Source: CAYLHF01 sp964383365 (GTDB taxonomy: Bacteria; Bacteroidota; Rhodothermia; Rhodothermales; UBA10348). Taken from it: 64,000 bases of DNA. A program made the translations under genes and the position numbers. Location: the NCBI GenBank assembly GCA_964383365.1, contig CAYLHF010000001.1, forward strand, positions 62,001 through 126,000. Reading direction: 5' to 3'. Of this stretch, positions 36,438-46,871 are shown piece by piece. The notes beneath the pieces are model-generated. The model ran no database searches. It was not told where the DNA came from and worked only from the letters and a program-made list of their open reading frames with translations. How positions within the stretch are numbered: the first letter of the stretch is position 1; every line of letters starts with the position of its first letter.

Positions 36438-36513
36438 TGGAGCCAATGAGCGGACTCGAACCGCTGACCTGCTCATTACGAATGAGCTGCTCTACCAGCT
36501 GAGCTACATTGGC
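36438..36513 (-). tRNA. tRNA-Thr (CGT)
   Basis: On the minus strand a 76-nt cloverleaf begins GCCAATGTAGCTCAGCTGG. The acceptor pairs GCCAATG with CATTGGC, followed by T and an encoded CCA. The anticodon stem GCTCA/TGAGC holds loop TTCGTAA, anticodon CGT (Thr, ACG codon). The T arm is AGCGG TTCGAGT CCGCT. It lies downstream of the giant surface-protein operon on the same strand, with about 215 bp between. Unlike tRNA-Ala in this window, CCA is encoded. Confidence 0.95.
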
Positions 36514-36727
36514 TTTTTGCGAGCGTGCGAAATTAGGGTGCTCCCGGAGCGGAGTCAAGGCGAGGGCGGCATCGTGGATGCCTGATTGGAGCCCGATTGC
36601 GTCTACTCACCGATTTTTCACCACGTACACGGCCGGATCAACAACCGAACCGAGAAAAGCGGCTCTATGCGATGCAACGCATACATGCGCTACCAACACA
36701 GGGGATAGGGCGGCACAAGCAGTATAC

Positions 36728-39700
36728 TTATTGCGGCACCGTCGACCCTTTTCCCACCCGTAGACTCCAAAATCCGGACCGGTCCACTTCCTGAACGGTA
36801 CCACTCAGATTAAAATCGCTTCGGAGATACCCTGTTGACCCGAGTTCGACTCTCCAGATGCCGTTTTTGTCGTCGTTCTGGATCTGCCCGTCTGCGTCTG
36901 CGTCTCCCGCGACCATTCCAAATTTCCCCCCGGCCAGAGCGGTCATGGGTACCGGACCGAATGCCCGATTCAACGCTACGGTATAATCGTAGTCGAGCGT
37001 GCCTCCGGCCGCACCTCCCGTCGAACTCAGCGTAATAGCCCCGCTCGTCATCACCGGTAGATGGTTCCGATGACGGACCACCACATAGAAGTCCCCGGCG
37101 TTAATACCGGCAAAGGACACTTTGGAGGTACCGTCCACATCTACGATCTGTCCACTGGACAGCAGGAGCGCTGCTCGTCTCGCGGCCACGGTAGCAGCCG
37201 TCGTCGACGTGCGAAGTTCTACAACTACCCAATCTACGGCGGTTGCAGGCATGGCAGTAACTGATTCGGTTCCACTGTACGCAACTGCCGTCCCGCTGAA
37301 AGTCGCACTGCCGTACGGCTGTGTTGTGGGAAGCAAGCCTCCCCCATTCAGAGCCGTCCCCATGACTCCACCGGAAAAGGGCCCTTCGAGAAAGACCTTC
37401 GCATTCAGATACGTCGGAGACGTTCCCCCGGGAGGGCCCACCGTCCAGGTCGAGAGGTGGGGAATATTGCATGTGACAGACGTCGCCGTCCGCGCCGTGA
37501 CGACCACACCTTCTGTACTCCAGGTATTGTTGGTCGAGTCGAAAAAGAAACAGATCATGGTTGACGGATCCCGGCCGGCCAGGTCCTCCACCGTGAACGA
37601 AATCGTCAGTGACAACGTCCCGTTCGGTTGATTCTGGGGGTCGATAGTGTACGTTCGCGGAAGACTGTTATCTCCGGACGGCAGAACTACGCTGCTATGT
37701 TGCCGCCGAAGGACCGTATCTCCCAGATCATCCCCCGTATGTAAACCGACACCGAGACCACCGATATCGTCGTCGTTCGTTCCATTCAACCTGCGGGTTG
37801 TAGAAATAGAGCCAACGCCCAGGACCCGACCATTCTGCTCGTCGAGAGTGGCATTCGGCCCCATCTGAAGATCGTTCCCATTCAGATCCAGGTCCACACC
37901 GGAGAGCTCTATCAATCCATCCACGAGAAGAGAAGATCCCAGAGGAATGCTGTTATCGTCGTCCCCGTCGTCGTTAGACTCGGGCTGGTCATTGCCCAGT
38001 GCGAGGTCAGGTATGGACGCGGGTGGAGGATGGACCGTTACATCCTGGCGCTGCTCACTCACGGCGCCCAGTTCGTCGAATACCCGTAGTATCATGACTA
38101 CCCGGTCATTATCAGTTGGGTCTCCTGCCGGGAGGCTGAACGTAGCAGATGGGAGTGCAACGCGCCCCCCGAGAGGTACTGGAACGTGAGATCCGATCTT
38201 GTGCAGCAACTGATACCTCAGCGGCGACTCCGGATCCGTCCACCCGGTGGCGGAAAAAGAAAAATCCGTCGTAAGCGCCGTTCCCTGATTGGGAGTAATC
38301 AGGAACTGCCCGGACGCTGGGGGCTCATTGGTTCTGATCACAGCTTCCGCATAACCGGATTGATTATTGCCATCAGTAGCGCTCAGTCTGAATCTGTAAT
38401 CCGACGCGGGACTCAACCCGTCGGTGCGGACAACCAGCGTCGATGAAGTTCTCCCGCCGGGAGCCACCAGTGGATCATCCAGATTCACACCACCCGTTGC
38501 TGTCCAGTTGAATGTGAGGCCACCGGCGACCGTAGTTACCGCTGATCCAACCAGCGTGAGGGTTGCTCCCACATTCGTTTTTCCGGGAGGTACAATCATA
38601 CTGACGACAGGCGCGTCTCCAGGGATGACCTCAATCAGAACACTCGCAGAAGCCGTACGCGCACCCGCCGATACGGTAACGGTAAATTGATAGATTCCGG
38701 GACTGAGCTGATTGGGAGCAATCGAAATAAGTCCCGTCGCAGGAAGAATAATGGGTGCGAACGTAGGCGTCGTACAGAACGCACTGGTCACCGAATTCCG
38801 GCACTCCCAGCTATACGCCAGAGCTGTCTGCGAATTATCAGGATCACTGGATCCTGTGGCGTCAACATCGAATGAAGCAATCTGGCTCACGGCACGGTTT
38901 CCCCCGGCGATCCTGGCCCTGAGCGGACTCGATTCCACGTTGAGAATGAGCCTGGCATCAGAAAATATCGCCGGATTGTTCTCAAGAGAAACCCGCACTT
39001 TCAGGATGTGCGTAGCTCCTGCGACCAGTCGGTCGGCTGGAATCTGAATGGTCGGCATACTTATCCCGGGGGGTAGCGTGAGTGCGGTCCCTCCGTCTGC
39101 CGACCAGGCGTATCGCAGCCGGGGAGAACCGATCGCGCAGGAGGGTAACGACCCACGAATCCTCAGCACGGTGGGTTCGCCCGGCCGTGCGACTCGGACG
39201 AGACCACCTTCCACCTGGATATCGGGAACACAGTTTGCCGGCCAGTCCGCTGTAAAGGACACGGGTGATCCAGCACTGCCGGCAACCCCGTTTGCCACGA
39301 ACGAGACAACGTTCGATAACGTTCGAACCTCACTTGCTTGCGAGTCAAACGCCTTGAACAATACGTCCTCCCCGGGGGAATTACCGTAAACGGTGAGAAA
39401 GAAAAACTGGCGATTACCAACTGTACTCGTCGTAGAGACTCCTCTAACATCCCCGTTTACAAACGCCGCGACTTTGTCTGTAGATCGCACCGACTCGACT
39501 CCGTTCAAATTCAGTACTCCGACGACGTTCATCGTCATCTCGAAATCAAACGGATTAACTACCCATGAAGCTACATTATTCGAGGATTGATCGGATGGAA
39601 GAGACGTGGACAATTCATAGGGCATCGCCGTACTTCCGACGAGTTCATTGGGAGTAAAATTCAGGGTCTGAACGAGGTTGCTGGTCCGTTGGGAAAAGGC

Positions 39701-40774
39701 GTCAAAGACGCGGAACGATACATCCTCACCGGGCCGATTCGCGTATATCGTGAGAAAGAAAACCTGACCGCCGGATACCGGGGTCGGATCGGCTACCCCT
39801 CGTAACTCTGCACCGACGAATGCCCCTAACAAGTCGTTGGGATTCGTCAGTTTTGTTCGGTCCACCGTGACGCCGGCAACCACGTTCATCGTCATCTGAA
39901 AAGGAACAGGGTTCATCGACCACGCCGGACGCTGGCTTCCTGTAATGCTCGAAGTATTGCCAATCTGGATCGGAGCTCCGATCGTACCCTCCACGGTGTT
40001 GGACTGGAACGTGATCCGTTCATTCATGGCTCGAACCGTGTTGGATCCCGAGTGAAATGCCCTGAAACTGAACGATTCACCCTCACTGTTGGCGTAGAGC
40101 GTAAGAAAGAAGAGAATACGTCCATCAACCCGGACAACATTCGCAGCGCCCCGTACCTCGTTTCCGACGAACGCTGCCAAACGGTCAGTGAGTGCGTCCA
40201 ACTGAACTCCATCCACGAAAACGGTCGATACGATGTTCATGGTCAGTGCGAAATGTTCGGGATCGACCGACCAGTCATTGACCGATGGACCAACACTGCT
40301 CTCTGTGTTGAGAGCAAACGGAGTGCCAACGCTTCCCGTGACTGCATTTGCCTGAAAAACGACCGATTCCTGGATATCATTGACGGCGTCATTTGACGCA
40401 TCGTACGCCTTGAACGTAATCGTCTCGCCGGACGAGTTCGCGTAGATAAGGACGAAGAAGAGCGTTCGTCCGCCCGAAACGATCGGTCGGGCCACGCCAC
40501 GCACCTCCGACCCGACGAATGCAGCTATGACATCGTTCGGATTGGACGAGAGGACATCGTTGATGCTGAGGGTGGAAACAAGTGATGCTGATGCCTCGAA
40601 AGACGACGGATCAACGCTCCAGTTTGGACTCTGTGCATAAACCCGTCCGGGAAGCAGGAACGCGATCGCAAGAATGAGTGGTAACACCCAAACTCGGACT
40701 CGACAGGTGGCGCGTTGAACGAATGAATCGACGCCAGATGGATCGAGATATGTAGAGAGTATGGGCACTATCAT
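36728..40774 (-). CDS. Large exported modular protein: four RGVA modules, PKD/REJ region, dockerin-like end
   Basis: 1348 residues with a signal peptide (WVLPLILAIAFLLPGRVYAQ). Four copies of a module of about 120 residues follow (W-S-V-x-P-x-x-F, AAFVGxExRGVA, FFLxIYANxxGE; about 45-520). Next come PKD/REJ-like Ig domains (about 540-870; SSDPDNSQTALAYSWEC), a region with GNDLQMGPNATLDEQNGRV, and a final pair of calcium loops: GDADADGQIQNDD and SDFNLSGTVQEVD, each followed by an aromatic. This matches a dockerin-type duplicated F-hand. No T9SS tail is present, unlike its three operon partners. The ATG overlaps the preceding stop by 4 nt (ATGA), so it is translationally coupled as the last gene of the operon. 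Surface attachment through the dockerin-like end is inference. Confidence 0.85.
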   Translation of the reverse strand: MIVPILSTYLDPSGVDSFVQRATCRVRVWVLPLILAIAFLLPGRVYAQSPNWSVDPSSFEASASLVSTLSINDVLSSNPNDVIAAFVGSEVRGVARPIVSGGRTLFFVLIYANSSGETITFKAYDASNDAVNDIQESVVFQANAVTGSVGTPFALNTESSVGPSVNDWSVDPEHFALTMNIVSTVFVDGVQLDALTDRLAAFVGNEVRGAANVVRVDGRILFFLTLYANSEGESFSFRAFHSGSNTVRAMNERITFQSNTVEGTIGAPIQIGNTSSITGSQRPAWSMNPVPFQMTMNVVAGVTVDRTKLTNPNDLLGAFVGAELRGVADPTPVSGGQVFFLTIYANRPGEDVSFRVFDAFSQRTSNLVQTLNFTPNELVGSTAMPYELSTSLPSDQSSNNVASWVVNPFDFEMTMNVVGVLNLNGVESVRSTDKVAAFVNGDVRGVSTTSTVGNRQFFFLTVYGNSPGEDVLFKAFDSQASEVRTLSNVVSFVANGVAGSAGSPVSFTADWPANCVPDIQVEGGLVRVARPGEPTVLRIRGSLPSCAIGSPRLRYAWSADGGTALTLPPGISMPTIQIPADRLVAGATHILKVRVSLENNPAIFSDARLILNVESSPLRARIAGGNRAVSQIASFDVDATGSSDPDNSQTALAYSWECRNSVTSAFCTTPTFAPIILPATGLISIAPNQLSPGIYQFTVTVSAGARTASASVLIEVIPGDAPVVSMIVPPGKTNVGATLTLVGSAVTTVAGGLTFNWTATGGVNLDDPLVAPGGRTSSTLVVRTDGLSPASDYRFRLSATDGNNQSGYAEAVIRTNEPPASGQFLITPNQGTALTTDFSFSATGWTDPESPLRYQLLHKIGSHVPVPLGGRVALPSATFSLPAGDPTDNDRVVMILRVFDELGAVSEQRQDVTVHPPPASIPDLALGNDQPESNDDGDDDNSIPLGSSLLVDGLIELSGVDLDLNGNDLQMGPNATLDEQNGRVLGVGSISTTRRLNGTNDDDIGGLGVGLHTGDDLGDTVLRRQHSSVVLPSGDNSLPRTYTIDPQNQPNGTLSLTISFTVEDLAGRDPSTMICFFFDSTNNTWSTEGVVVTARTATSVTCNIPHLSTWTVGPPGGTSPTYLNAKVFLEGPFSGGVMGTALNGGGLLPTTQPYGSATFSGTAVAYSGTESVTAMPATAVDWVVVELRTSTTAATVAARRAALLLSSGQIVDVDGTSKVSFAGINAGDFYVVVRHRNHLPVMTSGAITLSSTGGAAGGTLDYDYTVALNRAFGPVPMTALAGGKFGMVAGDADADGQIQNDDKNGIWRVELGSTGYLRSDFNLSGTVQEVDRSGFWSLRVGKGSTVPQ
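39240..40630 (-). repeat. Four tandem RGVA modules in the dockerin-ended protein
   Basis: Four protein repeats of about 120 residues, each opening with WxVxPxxF (NWSVDPSSF, DWSVDPEHF, AWSMNPVPF, SWVVNPFDF). Each then has [DN]xxAAFVxxxxRG(V/A) and FF(V/L)x(I/L/V)YxNxxGE. Positions are approximate, read from the translated motifs. Confidence 0.75.
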
Positions 40775-43700
40775 TTTACCACCGTCACAATCTTCGATAC
40801 AGAACGCGATCCTGCTATCATTCGATACACGTACGATCCGCTGGCGAGACCAAGAGCACTGGCATCAATAATCGTCTCGTACGTCCCCGGTGCATGGGTT
40901 CCTGTCAATACCGTACTGATTAGTCTCCCTCTCATGTCGAATAGAGTCAGCGTAACGTCAGATGCCTTTGCTACGGCGTATCGTACGCGGGTCTGATTTC
41001 GGAATGGATTCGGGTAATTTTGCTGCAGTGAAAATTCGCCGGGAAGATCGGATTCGTCTCCAACTGCCGTCGACAGGGCTGTAGTGAAAGCAAAGATACT
41101 CGACCAGTCTCCGACCCCGACCACATTCCGTGCGCGTACGCGCCAGAAAAAAGTGACTCCTCCGGCGAGACGATTCATTCTAAAGGAGGGTCCCCGAACG
41201 CCCGTTGTATCGATGACGATAGCTCCAAATTGACTGACCTGAATGTCATACGTCTCATCTCCGGGTTGTGGCTCCCAATTCAGTTCGACATCTGGGCCCA
41301 GATCCAGAGCCCGATCGGGGGGCGAATCCAGCGCCGCTTCGATCGGGGCCTCCAGTGCAGCCGTCGTAAATGAATGTACAGCGGACCACGGACTGATACC
41401 TCCGGGGTTGGATGCCCTGATCCTCCAGAAATACCGGGTTTCGAATAGTAATTCAGCCGCTCGAACGGACGTTGCTGTGGTACCTCGAACTTCCTGAATA
41501 CGGGTAGAAAAGGAGGACTCGATGGCAATATCAATATCGTACTCGGTGGCGCGAGGCGCGGGAGCCCACGTCAGGTCTGGGAGAACCGAGACGTGTTCTT
41601 CCGCATCTCCCGGTAGAATGGAGAGCGGAACCTCCGGAGGATCAGGTGCCCGCGTCGTAAAGGTGCGAACGAGAGACCACGGACCGATGCCCGCTCTGTT
41701 TACCGCGCGTACTCTCCAGTAATACAGGGTCAGCGTCTGAAGTTGTGGAACAGAATAGAAAACCTGTTGGAGATTGGCTGCTGTGTTGATAACGACCGAA
41801 AAATCATCGGACGTGGCCACCTGAACCTCATATGTCGTGGCCCTCGGCGCCGCGAGCCACGTCAACACCGGAGTCTCAGAACTACCCTGGGTATTGTTCG
41901 CGGGTGTGAGAAGTTCGGGCCGGTCAGGAACGGCAATAATCGTTGCAAATCGGAACGTGGTCGACCACGCCGTCAGACCTCCGGGATTTGAAGCGCGGAC
42001 GCGCCAGAAGTACGTTCTATCATTCTTCAGTCCAGACACAGTGAACTGTGGATCCGATACCGGACCACCGCTGGCCACAATGTCCGAGAATGAATCATCG
42101 GTAGCGACTTCAATGAAGTAAGACAGGGCACCCATGCTCGAACTCCACATCAGGCTCACCGTCAGAGAGACATCAATGGAGCCGTCCTCGGGTTGTCCAG
42201 GGACGGGAACGCCCGGAGGAGCCACAACGGTCGCAAAGGTCATCGTCGCCGACCAATCGCTCGTTCCGGCAGCATTGACCGATCGCACCCTCCAGTAATA
42301 ACGAGTTGAAAAAGCAAGACCACTCGGCGATCTGCTCGTCGCCGTAAGTCCGATGTCGGACAGTTGAGTGGTCGAAAAGTCGGAAGTCACGGATACCTGA
42401 AGGTCATAACTGGAAGCATCCGTTCCTGCATTCCAGGAGAATGCCATGGGCAGGCGAATATCCGTCGCGTTGTCCTGAGGGGCCGTGAGTACCGGAGTTC
42501 CTGGAAGAGCAACGATCGTCGTAAACGACCGGGTATCGGACCACACCCCATCGCCTCCCGCGTTAGTCCCTCGAACACGCCAGAAATATTCGGTAAGATT
42601 GCCGAGACCCGACAGCTGCCAGGACGTTGACGTTAGAGCGGTTTCAGAGACAAGCGGCGCGGAAAAATCGGCCGACGTGGACACCTGAAGCATGTAATTG
42701 CTTGCATTCGATAGAATGTTCCACGCCAGTACAGGTGATGTGGTGATTCCGGTCGCGGCGTTCAAAGGGGTTGTGAGAGACGGACTTCCGGGTTGTGCCG
42801 GCGCACCCGTCTGAAATCTGAAAACATTCGACCACGGACTCGTTCCTCCTGCGTTGGTCGCACTGACACGCCAGAAATACGAAGTTACGAATGCCAGACC
42901 CGAGAGCGAGAAGGTGGTATTCCCGGAATTCGCCGTCGAGACGATCGTACTCGAAAAATCGGTCGAATTACTTACTTCCAGGTTATAGGATGTGGCTCCT
43001 GATACGGCGCTCCATGATAACGTCAGCGCCAGCGCAGCTCCGCCAGATTGATCGGCTGGGAAAACCAACACGGGAGCAGCCGGAATATCGGGAGCCCGGG
43101 TCGTAAAACTTCGAGACGCAGACCAGGCGCTATTACCTCCTGCATTACCGGCCCGGACCCGCCAATAGTACATCGTCAAGTTCGATAGACCCGAAAGCGC
43201 GTAGGCTACCGCCCCCGTCAACGTCTTGGATTCGAACAGGTTGTCGAACGTGCTCGATGTCGAAACCTGTACGTCGTACTGCGTGGCCCCGCTGGAAGAG
43301 TTCCAGGATAGATTCAGTGTCAATTCCTGACCCGTAGCGGCCGCCGCGGGGGCCGAAAGAACCGGGATGGCCGGGGCGTCAGGAGGAACGGTGGTGAACG
43401 AATGAGCAGCCGACCATGAACTCTTCCCCCCTACATTCCCAGCTCGAACGCGCCAGAAATAGGCGGTCAGATTGGCCAGTCCCGTAACTTGAACGTTTTG
43501 TGCCGTAACCGCATCGAATACGGCGGTCGTCGTCGAGAAATCCGACACCAATGAAACCTGGACGTCATAATTGTCCGCGCCCGAGACCGAGTCCCACATC
43601 AGTGTCGAACTCGTGGCTATCCCCGTTGCATTCGTGACCGGCGTCGTCAGGACCGGTACAGCCGGAATGTCAGGAGCAAGCGTGGTAAAACTGACCGGGG

Positions 43701-44715
43701 CCGTCCAGGCACTGTTCCCTGCTCCATTCACGGCTCGGACACGCCAGAAATAGGTCGTCAGAAAGGACAATCCTGTAACGGTTTTCGTCGAAGCAACGAC
43801 CCCCGTGGCATTCAGAACGAAGGAGGAAAACGTACTCGACCCGGATACCTGCACGTCATAGGAGGATACCTGATTTACATCGCTCCAATCGAGAGCAACA
43901 GCGAGCGGATTATTCGCAGACGTGTTACCGGGAGCGAGTAAGGTCGGGACGTCGGGTGGATTGAGTATAGCGACCGAAAATGTTCGAGTATCTGACCACG
44001 GACTCGTGCCTGCGCTGTTTGTCCCGCGGACTCTCCAGAAGTACTGCGTTCCAAAACTCAACCCATTGGCATCGATAGTCGACGCTGAAACAGCCGGCGA
44101 CTGAAAGATCACGGTCGTAAAATTGATGTCGGTCGCAACCTCAATGGCGTACGTGGACACATTGGAATCAGTAGACCAGGTAAGCGTTTGCGTCGTATTT
44201 ATGACCGTTGCCGAATTAGCTGGAGAGGAGAGCACCGGAGCGGACGGCGTGGTAATAGGTGCCGGGAAATCAAAGACCGTATTGGGATTGTTGTATCCGG
44301 GCATCGGAGACCCGTTCGTATTCTGCCAACCACTGAATCCTGTCCCCAGTGCCAGGGTCTGACCACTCGACGCATCGAAGAGCTTCAGGAAAAAATTCTC
44401 GCCTCCGTTCATGCCTTCATCGGTAGCAAGCGTGGTCGAATCGTCTCCGTAAATGGTCACATTGATGAAGGCACTTCCGGCATTGATAATCACGGTAGCC
44501 GCACCGGCCGTATTCCCACTGGAATCGAATACACCGATGATGTCTCCAGTTGCAGCAGCAGCGCCTGAAATAGTCGCTTTACCCTGCAGTACACCCGACT
44601 GAGTGGTTGCCGTAAACGTGAACGGTCCTACCGTCGTCTGAGCCCGTGCATTGCGTAGTGTTCCTGAACCGATCAGGATCAAGAAAAACATGATATGTCT
44701 GACGCGTACTCTCAT
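40771..44715 (-). CDS. Exported protein with eleven fibronectin type III domains and T9SS tail
   Basis: 1314 residues with a signal peptide (about 8-26). The N-terminal 140 residues look like a divergent RGVA module (IIGVFDSSGN, INVTIYGDD, NFFLKLFDAS). Eleven Fn3 domains of about 95 residues follow, each with the core YFWRVRAxNxxGxSxWSxxxxF. Their edges drift in sequence towards the C-terminus. The end has YPNPFRNQTRVRYAV, LFDMRGRLI and GSYVYRMIAG, a T9SS type A sorting domain. It starts 8 nt after the 705-residue gene and shares an ATGA overlap with the next. Likely an extended surface rod or spacer; ligand unknown. Confidence 0.9.
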   Translation of the reverse strand: MRVRVRHIMFFLILIGSGTLRNARAQTTVGPFTFTATTQSGVLQGKATISGAAAATGDIIGVFDSSGNTAGAATVIINAGSAFINVTIYGDDSTTLATDEGMNGGENFFLKLFDASSGQTLALGTGFSGWQNTNGSPMPGYNNPNTVFDFPAPITTPSAPVLSSPANSATVINTTQTLTWSTDSNVSTYAIEVATDINFTTVIFQSPAVSASTIDANGLSFGTQYFWRVRGTNSAGTSPWSDTRTFSVAILNPPDVPTLLAPGNTSANNPLAVALDWSDVNQVSSYDVQVSGSSTFSSFVLNATGVVASTKTVTGLSFLTTYFWRVRAVNGAGNSAWTAPVSFTTLAPDIPAVPVLTTPVTNATGIATSSTLMWDSVSGADNYDVQVSLVSDFSTTTAVFDAVTAQNVQVTGLANLTAYFWRVRAGNVGGKSSWSAAHSFTTVPPDAPAIPVLSAPAAAATGQELTLNLSWNSSSGATQYDVQVSTSSTFDNLFESKTLTGAVAYALSGLSNLTMYYWRVRAGNAGGNSAWSASRSFTTRAPDIPAAPVLVFPADQSGGAALALTLSWSAVSGATSYNLEVSNSTDFSSTIVSTANSGNTTFSLSGLAFVTSYFWRVSATNAGGTSPWSNVFRFQTGAPAQPGSPSLTTPLNAATGITTSPVLAWNILSNASNYMLQVSTSADFSAPLVSETALTSTSWQLSGLGNLTEYFWRVRGTNAGGDGVWSDTRSFTTIVALPGTPVLTAPQDNATDIRLPMAFSWNAGTDASSYDLQVSVTSDFSTTQLSDIGLTATSRSPSGLAFSTRYYWRVRSVNAAGTSDWSATMTFATVVAPPGVPVPGQPEDGSIDVSLTVSLMWSSSMGALSYFIEVATDDSFSDIVASGGPVSDPQFTVSGLKNDRTYFWRVRASNPGGLTAWSTTFRFATIIAVPDRPELLTPANNTQGSSETPVLTWLAAPRATTYEVQVATSDDFSVVINTAANLQQVFYSVPQLQTLTLYYWRVRAVNRAGIGPWSLVRTFTTRAPDPPEVPLSILPGDAEEHVSVLPDLTWAPAPRATEYDIDIAIESSFSTRIQEVRGTTATSVRAAELLFETRYFWRIRASNPGGISPWSAVHSFTTAALEAPIEAALDSPPDRALDLGPDVELNWEPQPGDETYDIQVSQFGAIVIDTTGVRGPSFRMNRLAGGVTFFWRVRARNVVGVGDWSSIFAFTTALSTAVGDESDLPGEFSLQQNYPNPFRNQTRVRYAVAKASDVTLTLFDMRGRLISTVLTGTHAPGTYETIIDASALGLASGSYVYRMIAGSRSVSKIVTVVK
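41090..44225 (-). repeat. Eleven tandem Fn3 domains
   Basis: Eleven copies are recognised from the (F/Y)(F/Y)WR(V/I)(R/S) strand and the following (G/A)xxxWS turn. Spacing is about 285-300 bp. Protein-level similarity between copies is clear, while DNA-level identity looks low, pointing to old duplications kept by selection. Boundaries are approximate. Confidence 0.85.
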
Positions 44716-44723
44716 TCGTCAAC

Positions 44724-46841
44724 CTAATTAATCCTGTGCATGGAACGGACCTCTTTGAATTCGCCCGCTTTCAATACGTAATAGTAGACGCCGCTGGCCA
44801 GGTCTCCTGAACCCACGCGCGCCTCATGAAAACCCGTTTCTTCGAATCGATCGACCAGCACGGAGACACGGCGACCTAACAGATCGAACAGTTCCAGTTG
44901 AACATGGCTGTCTTTCGCGAGACCGTACCGAATCGTCGTCGACCCCCTGAAAGGATTTGGATAGTTCTGAGCGAGCGAGAAAGTCTCGGGTAACTCTCCC
45001 GATTCGGGTTCGAATTGAAGCATCACCTGACGGAGCGACATGTCCGCACTGAATGGCAGACTGGATTCGATCCGCTCGGCTCCCTCCAGCGCGAAATAAA
45101 GTCCCTCTCCGTCGAGGGCTCCGTCGATCCGATCTGATGTCAGATCATCTCCGTACACCGAGACAGCCGATACCTGAGCATCCGGCCCGACCCGGCCAGC
45201 CCCGACAACCAGACCACTCCCGGTCTCAACCCGCAACCAGGATCCTTCTGTTACCGGCATCCCGTCCAGAAATGCGAAGCCACCTACGAACATGAACCTG
45301 TTCGTCGCTGTCACGACCGGACCGGCTGCCCGGTCGACAGACAAGGCCAGTTCCGGGCGGGGTTTCCTCGATGATTTGACGGATCCGCGTTTTCCCGAAG
45401 CCGACGGGAAAGCAAAGCCCGACGCGGCCGCTGAGAGCTTCACCCAGTATCCCTGACCCTTCTGGAGGGTTGAGAGTGTATTCAGGAAGGACAGGCCAGT
45501 AGGATCGAAAAACTGCGCCTGAGATTTAAATGTCGTTACGAACTGCAGTTTATTCTGCGTGATTAGCGTGGCAAAGACGGAAGCTGGTGCCTGAACCGTG
45601 TTCGGCCAATATCCGATCAGGTTCCATCCGGCCGTCAAATTGAGAGTCTGCGCGTTTGGAACAGGTGTCCCCGTCACGGTCACGTTGGCGGCGCTCGCTG
45701 TCTTCACCCAGTATCCCTTTCCGAGTTCGATGGCCGAGAGGGTATTGAGGAATGACAATCCATTTGGATCGAAGAAGCGAGCCTGACCGTCAAATCCCGT
45801 CACATACTTCAGATTGACGCCCAATCCACCGAATACCGCAGTCGGAGTGTTCGTTCCGGGTGTCACGTTCAGTGAAATCAGATTCCATCCCGCGTCCAGG
45901 GAGAGCACCTGCTGGGCATCGGATCCGGTCAGCGTAGTCGGACTCACGATGGAACCGAGAGTTGTGTTTCCCGAAAACGTTATCGATTCAATCACATTTA
46001 CGGTCGCATCCTTCGCCGCGTCATACGCCTGAAATGTGATCGCCTCCGTACTTCCGGTCGCAGCGTAGATTGTCATGAAGAACAACTTCTGCCCGGCAAT
46101 ATCTACCGGTAGTGCGACTCCCCGAAGCTGCGTTCCCGAGAACGCCGCGATCACATTGTTGGCATTCGTCGAGAAGGCACCCCCGAGCTTCAGTTTTCCG
46201 GTCAGCGTCAGCGAAGACGCAAAAGAAGCAGGGTTGACCGACCAGGATGGTGCTCCTGCTGGAAGAGCGGCGGCTGTCGCGGGCCCGGTCGACAGACTGC
46301 CGTACGCTGTAGTGGCATCCGATTGGTATTGTTGGGCCGTCATCAATCCTGATTCGAACGAAAGACTGGCCGCTGACCCGTTTCCCGTCATCGCGATCTG
46401 AACGTGCAATAATTGCGTGGGTACGGCACTCAGCATCGTTCCGTTAGCGGGATTGGCACGGTCCAGATACTCGATGGAAATCGCCAGGCGATTTACGGCG
46501 TTGTCGTGGAGCTGCACGCGATAGAGGACCGCATTGGAAACAGGCGAAGACGGCGTTACGGTTACCTTCCCGCCAGCCACGACCTGGCTCCCGAACGTCT
46601 GTGAATCATAATTCACGTAGAACTGAAGATCCCCGATTCTGGAGCCAGCAGCCGTTCCGGCAGCGAGCACATCGAACGTGTAGTTCGCCCCGTTCACCTG
46701 TTGATTGGCGAACACGACGGCCATGCCCGTCTGTGCCAACGACCGGGTAGAGCCCAGGACCCCGGCACAGACCAGGACGAGCAGGCATTTTGATATGTGA
46801 TTTCTGAAAATCAATTCCACATTGAATCGATACGGTGGCAA
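44724..46841 (-). CDS. Exported protein: cohesin-like N-terminus, RGVA module, paired GWN modules, T9SS tail
   Basis: 705 residues with a signal peptide (CLLVLVCAGVLGSTRSLAQ). The first domain (about 40-175: VNGANYTFDVLA, LQFYVNYDSQTFG, LAISIEYLD) has the strand pattern of cohesin-like Ig folds and is often seen in Bacteroidota secreted proteins; the cohesin assignment is tentative. One RGVA module follows (SWSVNPASF, IAAFSGTQLRGVA), then two modules of about 75 residues starting GWNLI and ending KG(Y/Q)GYWVK, each with FFDPxGLSFLNTLS. The last 85 residues are a T9SS tail (YPNPFRGSTTIRYGL). It begins 30 nt after the giant gene. Probable role: surface scaffold, by inference. Confidence 0.85.
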   Translation of the reverse strand: MPPYRFNVELIFRNHISKCLLVLVCAGVLGSTRSLAQTGMAVVFANQQVNGANYTFDVLAAGTAAGSRIGDLQFYVNYDSQTFGSQVVAGGKVTVTPSSPVSNAVLYRVQLHDNAVNRLAISIEYLDRANPANGTMLSAVPTQLLHVQIAMTGNGSAASLSFESGLMTAQQYQSDATTAYGSLSTGPATAAALPAGAPSWSVNPASFASSLTLTGKLKLGGAFSTNANNVIAAFSGTQLRGVALPVDIAGQKLFFMTIYAATGSTEAITFQAYDAAKDATVNVIESITFSGNTTLGSIVSPTTLTGSDAQQVLSLDAGWNLISLNVTPGTNTPTAVFGGLGVNLKYVTGFDGQARFFDPNGLSFLNTLSAIELGKGYWVKTASAANVTVTGTPVPNAQTLNLTAGWNLIGYWPNTVQAPASVFATLITQNKLQFVTTFKSQAQFFDPTGLSFLNTLSTLQKGQGYWVKLSAAASGFAFPSASGKRGSVKSSRKPRPELALSVDRAAGPVVTATNRFMFVGGFAFLDGMPVTEGSWLRVETGSGLVVGAGRVGPDAQVSAVSVYGDDLTSDRIDGALDGEGLYFALEGAERIESSLPFSADMSLRQVMLQFEPESGELPETFSLAQNYPNPFRGSTTIRYGLAKDSHVQLELFDLLGRRVSVLVDRFEETGFHEARVGSGDLASGVYYYVLKAGEFKEVRSMHRIN

Positions 46842-46871
46842 CGATGGATGAACGTCAATCGTACGTCTGGT

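Noticed and set aside
36568..36582. GGCATC-GTG-GATGCC hairpin as terminator of the giant operon
   Set aside because: A 6-bp stem without a T-run; too weak to list as a terminator.
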